From the NCBI RefSeq assembly GCF_029945535.1, contig NZ_JAQSCU010000010.1, forward strand, positions 319,290-383,289: a DNA stretch of 64,000 nt, read 5' to 3'. Of the stretch, positions 1 to 8,927 are shown piece by piece; within the stretch, counting starts at the first letter, position 1, and every line of letters begins with the position of its first letter. The translations under genes and the position numbers were made by a program. Origin of the DNA: Methylotenera sp. Its GTDB lineage: Bacteria; Pseudomonadota; Gammaproteobacteria; Burkholderiales; Methylophilaceae. The notes under the pieces are model-generated. The model was not told where the DNA came from, did not search any database, and saw nothing but the letters and a program-made list of their open reading frames with translations.

Positions 1-40
1 ATCAATCTGCAATTTCAGTTCAAATTCCCATAATTATTGG

Positions 41-57
41 CTGGCACACAGTTTGCT
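41..57 (+). promoter_or_regulatory. sigma-54 (RpoN) promoter
   Basis: The sequence CTGGCACACAGTTTGCT matches the RpoN consensus YTGGCACGRNNNTTGCW: TGGCAC, five bases, TTGC, so the GG and GC elements are spaced correctly. The predicted transcript starts near base 68, about 70 bases before the response regulator at 141. Enhancer-binding sites would lie upstream, mostly outside the window. Confidence 0.8.
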
Positions 58-140
58 TGTATGTAATTACATAGGCGACTTAAAGCTTGTTTAGAGCTAA
101 AGCCTGTCATCACCACCTTAATATTTGTTCGGATATCAGC

Positions 141-788
141 ATGACAAAAAGTAACAAAATCAAAGTAATTATTGCAGATGATCATGCCATTTTAAGAGCA
201 GGTCTTAGGCAGATTTTGGCTGAAACAGATGATATTGAGGTAATTTCAGAAGCGGAGAATGCGGCTGAAGCAATCAAGCTAGGTTGTATGCCTGGCGCAG
301 ATGTTATTTTGATGGACATTGCGATGCCAGACCGCAGTGGCATGGATGCATTAAAGTATATTAAGCATGTTAATCATCACATAGCAGTGTTGATGTTATC
401 GATGTATAAAGAAGATCAATATGCAGTACGTGCTTTAAAGTCTGGTGCTGCGGGTTATGTGTGTAAGCAAACGGCCTCGTCAGAATTGGTGAATGCTATT
501 CGTATTGTTGCTAAAGGCAAAAAATATATTTCACCAGAAGTTGGGGAGATATTGGCTAATCAAGTCGGTATGGAAACTGAAAAAGCACCACATGAAAGCC
601 TTTCAGATCGTGAATTTCAAACCATGACATTGATAGCCTCAGGTTTTTCTGTAGGTGAAATTGCTGAGAAACTGGCTTTATCTGTAAAAACAATCAGTAT
701 GTATCGTACTCGTATGCTTGAAAAATTGAATTTGCGCCATAACGCTGAGTTAACACACTACGCGATTAAAAATCGTTTGGTTGATTAG
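141..788 (+). CDS. NarL/FixJ-type response regulator
   Basis: A 215-residue two-component response regulator. The N-terminal receiver domain (about residues 5-120) has the acidic pair in IIADDH, the phospho-acceptor Asp59 in LMDIAMP and the conserved Lys near the KSGAAGY segment. A LuxR-type helix-turn-helix fills about residues 148-210 (LSDREFQ, SVKTISMYR). I chose the ATG at 141 because receivers normally begin a few residues before the first beta strand; the frame stays open upstream only to a TTG. Its kinase is not in view. The sigma-54 promoter just upstream suggests control by an RpoN activator. It faces the glycosylation/phosphonate island and could regulate it or motility, but target genes are unknown. 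Confidence 0.9.
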   Translation: MTKSNKIKVIIADDHAILRAGLRQILAETDDIEVISEAENAAEAIKLGCMPGADVILMDIAMPDRSGMDALKYIKHVNHHIAVLMLSMYKEDQYAVRALKSGAAGYVCKQTASSELVNAIRIVAKGKKYISPEVGEILANQVGMETEKAPHESLSDREFQTMTLIASGFSVGEIAEKLALSVKTISMYRTRMLEKLNLRHNAELTHYAIKNRLVD

Positions 789-1121
789 CTAGATAGTTTT
801 ATAAACAACATTTGCTTATTTTAATCTAAATAAGCATTCATCAAATATGGCATGATATTTCTTACCATGCCAACATCAACTTAATATCTGCATTGAAACA
901 ATTAGTCTAAAACTGCCGCACAGCAGAGATTTGCTAAAGTTAATTTAGCTTACTTTTATCCCTCTATTTCAGACATCTATTACCCGCATTATTTTCGATA
1001 ATGTAACCATTACGGTAAAAACGTTTTAAAACTTTAATTTAATCGTTTTGCTAATCAAATATCGTAGCAAGTCAGTATGTTAATGACGCTGCTAGATGAT
1101 GCATGATAAAAAGGGTGGGTA
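789..1121. other. 333-bp intergenic region with hairpins
   Basis: No gene seen. An AT-rich perfect stem lies at 813-836 (TGCTTATTT, six-base loop, AAATAAGCA) just after the response regulator and may end its transcript, although no T-run follows. A second inverted repeat, TGGCATG / CATGCCA, begins near 848. The promoter of the large glycosyltransferase gene should lie here, but I cannot pick a convincing -35/-10 pair. Confidence 0.45.
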
Positions 1122-4100
1122 ATGGTTGCCTCAAAGAACAACAATAAGTCAAATCTACATGCTAACAAAGCTGCTAGTAAAGCTATTGCCGAGGTAAAAA
1201 ACACGGCTAAACCAAGTCATTCTGAAGTCAATGAGTTGGTTGCCAAATTTAATCATGGTCGCTTAGCTGAAAGCGAGAAACTTGCGCTTAAGCTCACCCA
1301 AAAATATCCAACCGACGGGTTTGGTTGGAAGGTATTAGGCGCGATATATCAACAGCAAAATTTGCTTGAAAAAGCTTCCGTGGCTTTAGAGAACGCCGCA
1401 GAATTTTCACCCAAAGACAGTGAAGCTCAATATAACTTGGGCAATTATTATTACGATCAGCAGATGCTTAATGAGGCCGTTGATTGTTACAAAAAAGCCG
1501 TTGAACTCAATTCAAGTTTTGCTCAGGCTTATTACAATCTTGGCAGTGTTCTTAAAGACCTCGGGCTGTTGTCAGAAGCCGAAGCTAGTTATCACCATGC
1601 ATTAAAAATCAATCCAAAGAACGCAAAAATGCATTTTAATTTAGCGCAGATGCTTTATGAGCAAGGGCGCTACGAAGATGCCATTAAACATTATGAGCGG
1701 GTGATTAAGCTACAGACAGATTTTGTTTCTGCGTATGTCAATCTAGGCGCATGCTACAAGGCATTAGGGAATCTGCAAGATGCCGTTGCTAGTTATCAAA
1801 AAGCCATTGAATTGCAACTAGACCATGCTGATGCTTTAAATAACTTAGGTGTAGCGCTAAAAGAGCTTGGCAATATTAATGAGGCTGAAGAGTGTTACAG
1901 AAAAGTAATCGCGATTAATCCCGAGTATGTGCCTGCATATAACAATCTTGGTATTTTGTTAAAGGATACTGGGCGAAAGGTAGACGCAGAAATTTATTAT
2001 ATGAAAGCGCTCAAAATAGATCCATTACGCGCGGTCACTTATAGTAATTTGGCTGTGTTGCTCAGAGAGTTAGGTCGTTTTGTTGATGCCGAGGTGTGTT
2101 GTAGAAATGCCTTGAAAATCACACCGAATTACGTTGATGCTTATAACAACTTAGGTTTGGCTTTAGATAGTCAAAATAGGTTTATTGAAGCGGTTGCTGC
2201 TTTTGAACAGTCTCTTGAGTTGGACCCTAATAATATTTCTGCACTGAGTAATTTCAGTGTGACTTTAAATACCTTAGGTCAACTCACCAGAGCAGAAGCT
2301 TACCTAAAAAGAGCGCTTGCACTTTCCCCGCAATTTATTAATGCGCATATTAATTTATGTGTGAATTATTTAGCGCAAGGCCGCATTAAAGAGGCTGAAA
2401 ATGTCTGTGTACAGGCTCTGGAAATTCAACCTGATAATTTAGATGCAATGAGTAATTTGTTATTTTCAATGAATTACTCTTCTGATTATAGTGCTGATGA
2501 GTGTCTGAAAAAAGCACGTGAATATGGCATTGAGGTATCTGCAAAAGTAGAAGCGCCATTTACAGCATGGCAACATGAACCAAATGCAAAAAAATTACGT
2601 GTGGGACTGGTTTCAGGTGATTTGCGTCAACATGTGGTGGCATACTTTTTAGAAAATTTTCTTAAACATGTTGATGTTTCTAGTATTGAGCTCATTGCTT
2701 ACTCAACGAGTAATCAAAACGACGAAGTTACCGCAAATCTTAAACCTTACTTTTCTGGATGGAAGTCTCTTGTTGGCTTGAGTGATAGTGAGGCAGCAAC
2801 GCTGATTCATCATGACAGCTTGCATGTTTTGCTAGATTTATCAGGACACAGTTCAGGCACGCGATTACCTATTTTTGCTTGGAAGCCAGCGCCATTACAA
2901 GTGAGTTGGCTTGGTTACTTTGCCACTACGGGTTTAGCTGCGATGGACTATTTTGTTGCAGATGAGGTGGGTGTACCTGAGTCAAATCAAGCTCAGTTTG
3001 TTGAGAAGATTAAATACTTACCAGACACTAGATTGTGTTTTACCGCGCCTAATACAGAGATTTCGGTTTCAGATTTGCCAGCGCTCGCTAATCAATGGAT
3101 TACCTTTGGTTGCTTTCAAAATATGGCGAAGGTGAGCGATGAGGTGCTGGATTTATGGGCAGAAGTCTTGAGTGCCGTGCCGAACAGTCGATTGCGCTGG
3201 CAATATAAATCATTCAGTGACGCAGCCGTATCGGATGATTTAATACAACGCATGGCGAAGCGTGGCATTGAATCGCACAGAATACAGTTGTTGGGAGCGG
3301 TTGTACGAGAAGCTTATTTAGCGGCACACCATGAAATCGATGTGATATTGGACACATTCCCATTTAACGGTGGCACAACGACATGCGAGGCGCTTTGGAT
3401 GGGCGTTCCGACTTTAACTCTTGCTGGGGATAGATTAATCGCACGTCAAGGCGCTAGTTTGCTAACTGCAGCGGGGCTTTCAGATTGGGTGGCAGAGAAT
3501 AAGTCAGAATACATCAGTAAGGCTAAGTCATTTTGCAGTGATTTAAGTCAACTTGCTCATTTACGCTCAAGCTTAAGAGTGAAAGTATTAGCTTCGCCAC
3601 TATTTGACGGACAGCGCTTTGCAAAAAACATGGAAAAAGCGCTGTGGGAAATGTGGAGCGAGAGTCAAGGTATTGAAAGTAAGTATACAAAAAATCAACT
3701 GAAGACAGATTCTAAACATGACGAAATTACGAAGCTGCCAGTAAAACTCGATGTTGAAATCGTCAGCGCTACACGCTATTCAGAAACAGACTTCTGGGCT
3801 AAATCAGCTTTAGGTCTATCTTTAAAAAGACACCTTAAACAAGACGCCAGATTAAGCGCGCATATTGCCTTTGAAAACTCACGTGGCTTATCCGAAGTAT
3901 TTAATGACCGAATTAATCAAGCGGATAAAGACGCAACATTGGTATTTATTCACGATGATGTGTGGATAGACGAAGCGAATTTCGCAGTTGTAGTGCAAAA
4001 AGGGCTAGAGCAATTTGATGTGATTGGTATTGCAGGAAACAAACGCATATTGCCAAACCAGCCAGCATGGGCGTTTATAGATACTCAATTCACTTGGGAT

Positions 4101-4949
4101 GATAAGGCTAATTTAAGCGGTCAGATAGCGCATAGCAAAAATGCTTTCGGTACCGTGGAGGTCTTTGGCGAAGCCCCAGCCGCATGCGAACTATTAGATG
4201 GTGTGTTTCTCGCTGCTAAAAAATCTAGCTTAGTCGGAGCGAATGTTAGTTTTGATAAGCAGTTTGATTTTCATTTTTACGATTTGGATTTCTGCCGCAC
4301 CGCAAGGCAAGCAGGCTTAACGCTTGGTACATGGCTAGTTCAACTTACCCATCAAAGTGATGGTACTTTTGGCACGCCACAATGGCGAGAAAAGCATCAA
4401 AAATATATCAATAAGTGGGAAACCCCCAAATCGGACATGGCGATGACAAACAATGCAGTAGCAAATTATGAGGCTATAGAAGCAAATCAGGAACTACAGC
4501 AAGTCATCAATGAAGTATTAGAGATGGCGGTAAAGCATCAAGGTGCTGGGCAAATAGAGCAGGCGGAAGCGCTATATCATGAAATTCTAAGCATTCAAGC
4601 AAATCACGCAGAAGCTAACCACAATTTAGGTGTGATAGAGGCGTATTTGAAGGGCGCGCAGGCGGCTTTGCCATGGTTGGAAGTCGCAGTGCAAGCCAAA
4701 CCCGAGAATGAACAATACTGGGTCAGTTATATCGATGCAATTATGCAGTCTAGCCCAATAGAGACGGCTATTTCAGCATTAGAACTTGGTCAGAAATATG
4801 GGCTTCGAGCCGAAACTGCTCAAATGCTGGCTGCAGACTATATGGAAGCGCATGAGTCAAATTTGCGTTTAAGCAAACAAGCACCTGCGACTGTCGCTAA
4901 GAAAATACTTAACTTAAAAATTCAGCACGAATTAAAGGAAACTTTCTAA
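1122..4949 (+). CDS. TPR / GT41 O-GlcNAc-transferase-like / second glycosyltransferase fusion
   Basis: A 1275-residue cytoplasmic multidomain glycosyltransferase. Residues about 35-460 are some twelve tetratricopeptide repeats (recurring AYNNLG, DALNNLG). Residues about 485-840 are a GT41 (SPINDLY/OGT) catalytic region: GLVSGDLRQH with the expected catalytic His504, LLDLSGHSSGTRLP, then FPFNGGTTTCEALWMGVP for UDP-sugar binding. Residues about 880-1110 form a second, GT-A/StrF-like glycosyltransferase domain with the acidic FIHDDVW motif. Further TPRs end the protein (about 1140-1230). Family members put sugars on Ser/Thr of proteins, including bacterial flagellins. It lies one base before the PEP mutase gene, so it is probably co-transcribed with the phosphonate pathway. 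The acceptor and sugar are not shown by the sequence. Confidence 0.85.
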   Translation: MVASKNNNKSNLHANKAASKAIAEVKNTAKPSHSEVNELVAKFNHGRLAESEKLALKLTQKYPTDGFGWKVLGAIYQQQNLLEKASVALENAAEFSPKDSEAQYNLGNYYYDQQMLNEAVDCYKKAVELNSSFAQAYYNLGSVLKDLGLLSEAEASYHHALKINPKNAKMHFNLAQMLYEQGRYEDAIKHYERVIKLQTDFVSAYVNLGACYKALGNLQDAVASYQKAIELQLDHADALNNLGVALKELGNINEAEECYRKVIAINPEYVPAYNNLGILLKDTGRKVDAEIYYMKALKIDPLRAVTYSNLAVLLRELGRFVDAEVCCRNALKITPNYVDAYNNLGLALDSQNRFIEAVAAFEQSLELDPNNISALSNFSVTLNTLGQLTRAEAYLKRALALSPQFINAHINLCVNYLAQGRIKEAENVCVQALEIQPDNLDAMSNLLFSMNYSSDYSADECLKKAREYGIEVSAKVEAPFTAWQHEPNAKKLRVGLVSGDLRQHVVAYFLENFLKHVDVSSIELIAYSTSNQNDEVTANLKPYFSGWKSLVGLSDSEAATLIHHDSLHVLLDLSGHSSGTRLPIFAWKPAPLQVSWLGYFATTGLAAMDYFVADEVGVPESNQAQFVEKIKYLPDTRLCFTAPNTEISVSDLPALANQWITFGCFQNMAKVSDEVLDLWAEVLSAVPNSRLRWQYKSFSDAAVSDDLIQRMAKRGIESHRIQLLGAVVREAYLAAHHEIDVILDTFPFNGGTTTCEALWMGVPTLTLAGDRLIARQGASLLTAAGLSDWVAENKSEYISKAKSFCSDLSQLAHLRSSLRVKVLASPLFDGQRFAKNMEKALWEMWSESQGIESKYTKNQLKTDSKHDEITKLPVKLDVEIVSATRYSETDFWAKSALGLSLKRHLKQDARLSAHIAFENSRGLSEVFNDRINQADKDATLVFIHDDVWIDEANFAVVVQKGLEQFDVIGIAGNKRILPNQPAWAFIDTQFTWDDKANLSGQIAHSKNAFGTVEVFGEAPAACELLDGVFLAAKKSSLVGANVSFDKQFDFHFYDLDFCRTARQAGLTLGTWLVQLTHQSDGTFGTPQWREKHQKYINKWETPKSDMAMTNNAVANYEAIEANQELQQVINEVLEMAVKHQGAGQIEQAEALYHEILSIQANHAEANHNLGVIEAYLKGAQAALPWLEVAVQAKPENEQYWVSYIDAIMQSSPIETAISALELGQKYGLRAETAQMLAADYMEAHESNLRLSKQAPATVAKKILNLKIQHELKETF

Positions 4950-4950
4950 T

Positions 4951-6249
4951 ATGACCACCGTTTACATAGGCATGACAGTTGATATTCTGCATCATGGACA
5001 CATCAACATCATTGAGCAAGCAAGAAAATACGGAGACGTTACCGTAGGGTTGCTTTCGGATTCAGCAGTCGCTGACCATAAGCGCTTGCCTTATTTGACC
5101 TATGAATATCGTAAGCAAATCGTAGAAAATATTAAAGGTGTAGCGAAAGTTGTTCCGCAAGAAGAGTGGGATTACGCGCCTAATATTAGAAAATATCGCC
5201 CAGATATTATGGTGCATGGCGATGACTGGCTTGAGGGGCCGCTTTTGCCTTATCGCGAAAGAGCGCGCGTTGCACTAGGTGAATATGGCGGACATTTGAT
5301 TGAGATCCCTTACACACGCGGCGTATCCTCTAAAGAAATGCTTACGCAAATGCAGACGCTTGGCACCACGCCAGATATACGCCGACGCACATTGAAACGA
5401 TTAATTGCAGCAAAACCCATTTCACGTTTTATAGAAGCGCATAATCCAATTTCAGCGCTCATTGCCGAGCATACGTCTTTTGAGCGTGATGGCAAAAATT
5501 GTGAGTTTGACGGTTTTTGGTCAAGCTCGCTGACAGACTCTACCGCGCGTGGAAAGCCTGACATTGAAGCGCTGGAAATCAATAGCCGTCTGTCTAATAT
5601 CAACGATATATTCGATGTCACCACCAAGCCACTCATTATGGATGCGGATACAGGCGGCAAGTTAGAGCACTTTGAACTGAATGTACGCAGTATGGAGCGC
5701 TTAGGTATATCAGCGACCATTATTGAAGATAAAGTAGGTTTAAAAAAGAACTCCTTGTTTGGTAATGATGTTGCTCAAAATCAAGATGATATAGGCGCAT
5801 TTTGCGACAAGATTCGCGCTGGACGTGCCGCAAGAGTGAGCGATGATTTTATGGTGATTTCACGCATTGAAAGTCTAATTTTAGACAAAGGCATGAACGA
5901 TGCCATAGAACGTGCGCAAGCTTATGTAGAGGCGGGTGTGGACGGCGTGATGATTCATAGCCGCAGGAATACACCAGATGAAGTATTTGAATTTGCCAAA
6001 CTTTTTAAAGCTGACTTCCCAACCATTCCGCTGGTTTGCGTGCCTACGAGCTATAACACAGTCACTGAAAGTATGCTGGCTGAGCATGGTTTTAATGTCG
6101 TGATTTATGCTAATCATTTACTCAGAGCGGCTTACCCAGCCATGCAAAACGTGGCGCGTGAGATTTTGCGCAACGGACGCTCTAGTGAAGTAGATAAAGA
6201 CCTGATGGCAATTAACGATATTTTAGAGCTGATACCAGGTACAAGATAA
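4951..6249 (+). CDS. aepX: phosphoenolpyruvate mutase with N-terminal cytidylyltransferase domain
   Basis: A 432-residue bifunctional protein. Residues 1 to about 140 are a nucleotidyltransferase fold with HHGH at 14-17 and the late TRGVSSKEM motif. Residues about 150-432 are PEP mutase (isocitrate-lyase superfamily), which isomerises phosphoenolpyruvate to phosphonopyruvate, the committed C-P bond-forming step. Diagnostic residues are the metal-binding DADTG at 231-235, Glu259-Asp-Lys, and the lid signature KKNS at 265-268 that separates mutases from related lyases. The ribosome site AAGGA lies in the end of the preceding gene. The same fusion is known from Bacteroides capsule clusters (AepX). 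The N-terminal domain may make a CMP-phosphonate. Confidence 0.93.
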   Translation: MTTVYIGMTVDILHHGHINIIEQARKYGDVTVGLLSDSAVADHKRLPYLTYEYRKQIVENIKGVAKVVPQEEWDYAPNIRKYRPDIMVHGDDWLEGPLLPYRERARVALGEYGGHLIEIPYTRGVSSKEMLTQMQTLGTTPDIRRRTLKRLIAAKPISRFIEAHNPISALIAEHTSFERDGKNCEFDGFWSSSLTDSTARGKPDIEALEINSRLSNINDIFDVTTKPLIMDADTGGKLEHFELNVRSMERLGISATIIEDKVGLKKNSLFGNDVAQNQDDIGAFCDKIRAGRAARVSDDFMVISRIESLILDKGMNDAIERAQAYVEAGVDGVMIHSRRNTPDEVFEFAKLFKADFPTIPLVCVPTSYNTVTESMLAEHGFNVVIYANHLLRAAYPAMQNVAREILRNGRSSEVDKDLMAINDILELIPGTR

Positions 6250-6265
6250 TGATTAACACTTCTTT

Positions 6266-7411
6266 ATGATAAACCCTATGGATTTTCGTACAGCATTAGA
6301 TGAAGCCGATATTCGCTTTATCACTGGCGTGCCAGATTCACTTTTGAAAGATGTATGCGCTTGTATCAGCAGTAGCTATCCTGCTGAGCGTCATATCATT
6401 GCGGCTAATGAAGGTGGAGCCATAGGTTTAGCAATCGGCCATTATCTAGCCACTGCACGACCAGCCTTGGTCTATATGCAAAATTCTGGCTTGGGTAATG
6501 TCGTCAATCCTATTGCCTCACTGGCTGATCCGCAAGTTTATGGCATACCTATGCTGTTGATGGTAGGTTGGCGGGGCGAAATGAAAGCCGATGGTACGCA
6601 GTTGCATGATGAGCCTCAGCATGTAAAACAGGGTCAAATGACTGTCAATCAGTTGGATATTTTAGGTATTCCCTATCGAGTCATCGATGAAAATACGCAT
6701 GACATCGTCTCCATAATGAAAGAACTGGTACAGATGGCTTTAGACCGCTCAGGCCCAGTAGCTATGTTGGTGCGCAAGCAGACTTTCTCAACTTATAAGT
6801 TAAACGTTCAGCGCGATGATAGTCATTTGTTAACCAGAGAAGCGGCCATCAAACTATTGATTGACGCATTACCTGAAAACACACCTGTAGTATCAACAAC
6901 TGGCATGGCTTCACGTGAGTTATTTGAGCATCGTAAAGCCACTACAAAAGCCTATGACCATGACTTTTTAACTGTTGGTGGCATGGGACATGCATCGCAG
7001 ATTGCGACTGGAATTGCCTTAGCTCAACCTAATCACAAGGTTGTGTGTATTGATGGCGATGGCGCCATGTTGATGCATATGGGCGGTTTGGCGATTAGTG
7101 GCAAGCAGCCTAATTTAATTCATATCGTCATTAATAATGGCGCGCATGATTCTGTTGGCGGACAACCAACGCTAGCTGAGAACCTTAATCTAGCAAAGAT
7201 TGCCGCTGACTGTGGCTACAGCTACGTAGCACAAGCCACCACAGAGCAAGAGGTTTTGCAGCATATTAAACTGGCAGTTAATGGCAAAAACAGTGCTTTT
7301 ATCGAAATTAAATGTAGATGCGGGGCGCGAGCTGATTTAGGGCGTCCAGATAGAACACCTTTAGTGAATAAAACCGACTTTATGCAGTTTTTGAAGGGCG
7401 TTGCACAGTAA
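6266..7411 (+). CDS. aepY: phosphonopyruvate decarboxylase
   Basis: A 381-residue thiamine-diphosphate enzyme that decarboxylates phosphonopyruvate to phosphonoacetaldehyde, pulling the unfavourable mutase equilibrium forward. Visible features are the N-terminal ITGVPDSLLKD, the cofactor-activating Glu49 in AANEGGA, HDEPQHVKQG, and the ThDP/Mg motif GDG at 264-266 with the paired Asn at 290-291. Length is normal for the AepY/Ppd family, shorter than pyruvate decarboxylases because the central domain is missing. It starts 16 bases after aepX; a second ATG four codons in is an alternative start, and neither has a strong ribosome site. It is the second step of the phosphonate operon. Confidence 0.93.
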   Translation: MINPMDFRTALDEADIRFITGVPDSLLKDVCACISSSYPAERHIIAANEGGAIGLAIGHYLATARPALVYMQNSGLGNVVNPIASLADPQVYGIPMLLMVGWRGEMKADGTQLHDEPQHVKQGQMTVNQLDILGIPYRVIDENTHDIVSIMKELVQMALDRSGPVAMLVRKQTFSTYKLNVQRDDSHLLTREAAIKLLIDALPENTPVVSTTGMASRELFEHRKATTKAYDHDFLTVGGMGHASQIATGIALAQPNHKVVCIDGDGAMLMHMGGLAISGKQPNLIHIVINNGAHDSVGGQPTLAENLNLAKIAADCGYSYVAQATTEQEVLQHIKLAVNGKNSAFIEIKCRCGARADLGRPDRTPLVNKTDFMQFLKGVAQ

Positions 7412-7452
7412 AGTGCGGTGCAGTACAAAGGACAGTACAGAAGGAAATATAG

Positions 7453-8475
7453 ATGAACGATAAATCCAAAACCATAGAAAACCTAGTGACTGAGCGCAAT
7501 CAGGCTAAATTTATTTTTACTGCGGGTCCAGCCAGTTTATTGCCTGAAAATCTAGCAGGCTTGCGTCCATGTTTTGGCCGTGGCGATGGTGACTATGACG
7601 CAGTAGAACTAGATGTACTCACTAGACTTAAAGCGATGTCAGGGCATCAAAAAATCGCGCGTATGCAAGGTTCGGCAAGTCTTGCATTGGAAATTTCTTC
7701 GTTAAATTTTTTGTACGGACGTGTGTTGGTGATTAATACTGGCTACTATTCTGAACGCTTAACATGGCTTGCAGAGTCCGCACAACGCCGCACTGGTGAA
7801 ATTAAGTCTGTGACTACGGTGGGCTGGAAAGACATGGCGTCAATCACAGCCCAATATGACTGGGTAGTCGCTTGCTACACAGAAACCAGTTGTGGATTGA
7901 AGTTGCCCATTGAAGCTTTGAAAGCATTATCCACAAAATTAAAAGCCCGCTTGATGTTAGATGCGACAGCTTCTATTGGTTTGGAAACAGGTCACGAGCA
8001 AGCTGATGTGATTGCTTATAGCTCATGCAAAGGTCTGTTTGGGTTAACTGGTGCGGCTTTTATAGCCTTTAATGAAACACCAACGATTGAGTCAGATTCA
8101 TTTTACCTTAGCTTAGCCAGCCATTTAGAAAAGAGGATGACGGGACCTTATCACGCAATTGCCTCTTTGTATGAAGTGCTAAAAAGACACGATGATTTCA
8201 AAGCGGCAGTTTTTGAAAATAAACGTATTTTCTGTGAAAAATTCCTCCATCAAAAAAGTCCTGAATCGAATCTTCTCTCAACGCATCAGCCAGTTTTATG
8301 TACATGGGTGGCGGGTGAAATTACCTCTTCAGATCCACGCGCTGTACTTTACAAACCACGTGGTAACCAAGGCGGTAGCGTGGTTTGCCATTTAGGTGAA
8401 GTACATCTTGAACGGCAAGCCCATGGTCAAATTTTAGATAGCTTGCAATTAACAGCGCCATTAACGGCAAGGTGA
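7453..8475 (+). CDS. class V aminotransferase, predicted 2-aminoethylphosphonate-forming
   Basis: A 340-residue PLP-dependent class V aminotransferase related to PhnW/AepZ. The start FTAGPASLLP matches the family's glycine-proline entry strand; MLDATASIG carries the cofactor-ring Asp and SSCKGLFG carries the PLP lysine, Lys193. In this position, right after phosphonoacetaldehyde formation, it should aminate phosphonoacetaldehyde to 2-aminoethylphosphonate (inference from context). It has a good ribosome site (GAAGGAAAT) and lies 41 bases after aepY. It is a little shorter than PhnW. Use of another amino acceptor such as a hydroxy- or oxo-phosphonate cannot be excluded. Confidence 0.8.
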   Translation: MNDKSKTIENLVTERNQAKFIFTAGPASLLPENLAGLRPCFGRGDGDYDAVELDVLTRLKAMSGHQKIARMQGSASLALEISSLNFLYGRVLVINTGYYSERLTWLAESAQRRTGEIKSVTTVGWKDMASITAQYDWVVACYTETSCGLKLPIEALKALSTKLKARLMLDATASIGLETGHEQADVIAYSSCKGLFGLTGAAFIAFNETPTIESDSFYLSLASHLEKRMTGPYHAIASLYEVLKRHDDFKAAVFENKRIFCEKFLHQKSPESNLLSTHQPVLCTWVAGEITSSDPRAVLYKPRGNQGGSVVCHLGEVHLERQAHGQILDSLQLTAPLTAR

Positions 8476-8480
8476 GCATT

Positions 8481-8927
8481 ATGCAAAATATGAATGATAC
8501 AAACGTCGCTAATCAAAATAAACCTAAAAGAATCATGGTCGATATGTCTGCCACTTTGATTCACCACGGCCACATTCGCTTACTTAAAGAAGCTAAAAAA
8601 TTAGGCACTGTTATCGTTGCTTTAACCACAGACGATGAAATTGACACCAAAAAGGGTTACTCATCTGAGCTTAACTTTGAAGAAAGACGCGAGATACTTG
8701 AGGCTATTAAATATGTAGATGAAGTTGTGCCGTGCAATTGGTTAATCGATGAGGCATTTTTAAACCAACACAGCATAGATTTATTAGTACATGGTCATGA
8801 CAACAGCAATCCGATTAGTCCAGCGCGCTTGCTGGTATTGCCACGTACTGAAGGCATTAGTAGTAGCTTGCTACGCAGCCGAGTTTTAAAGGCAGTTGCA
8901 GAAATTATGGAAGAAAAACATAAATGA
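8481..8927 (+). CDS. cytidylyltransferase-family protein (PntC/TagD-like)
   Basis: A stand-alone nucleotidyltransferase of about 148 residues. It has the HHGHI nucleotide-binding motif close to the N terminus and the ISSSLLRSR motif near the C terminus, like glycerol-3-phosphate cytidylyltransferases and the phosphonoalkyl cytidylyltransferase PntC. It probably couples CTP to the aminoethylphosphonate made upstream, giving CMP-aminoethylphosphonate (inference from context). A GTG at 8472 overlaps the previous stop, but AAGGTGAG sits correctly for the ATG at 8481, so I chose that. The following methyltransferase overlaps it by four bases. It is the second such domain in this operon, the other being fused to aepX. 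Confidence 0.8.
   Translation: MQNMNDTNVANQNKPKRIMVDMSATLIHHGHIRLLKEAKKLGTVIVALTTDDEIDTKKGYSSELNFEERREILEAIKYVDEVVPCNWLIDEAFLNQHSIDLLVHGHDNSNPISPARLLVLPRTEGISSSLLRSRVLKAVAEIMEEKHK

Noticed and set aside
845-866. Possible sigma-54 promoter TGGCATGATATTTC upstream of the large glycosyltransferase
   Set aside because: The -12 box reads TTCT rather than TTGC; the sequence is better explained as one arm of an inverted repeat.
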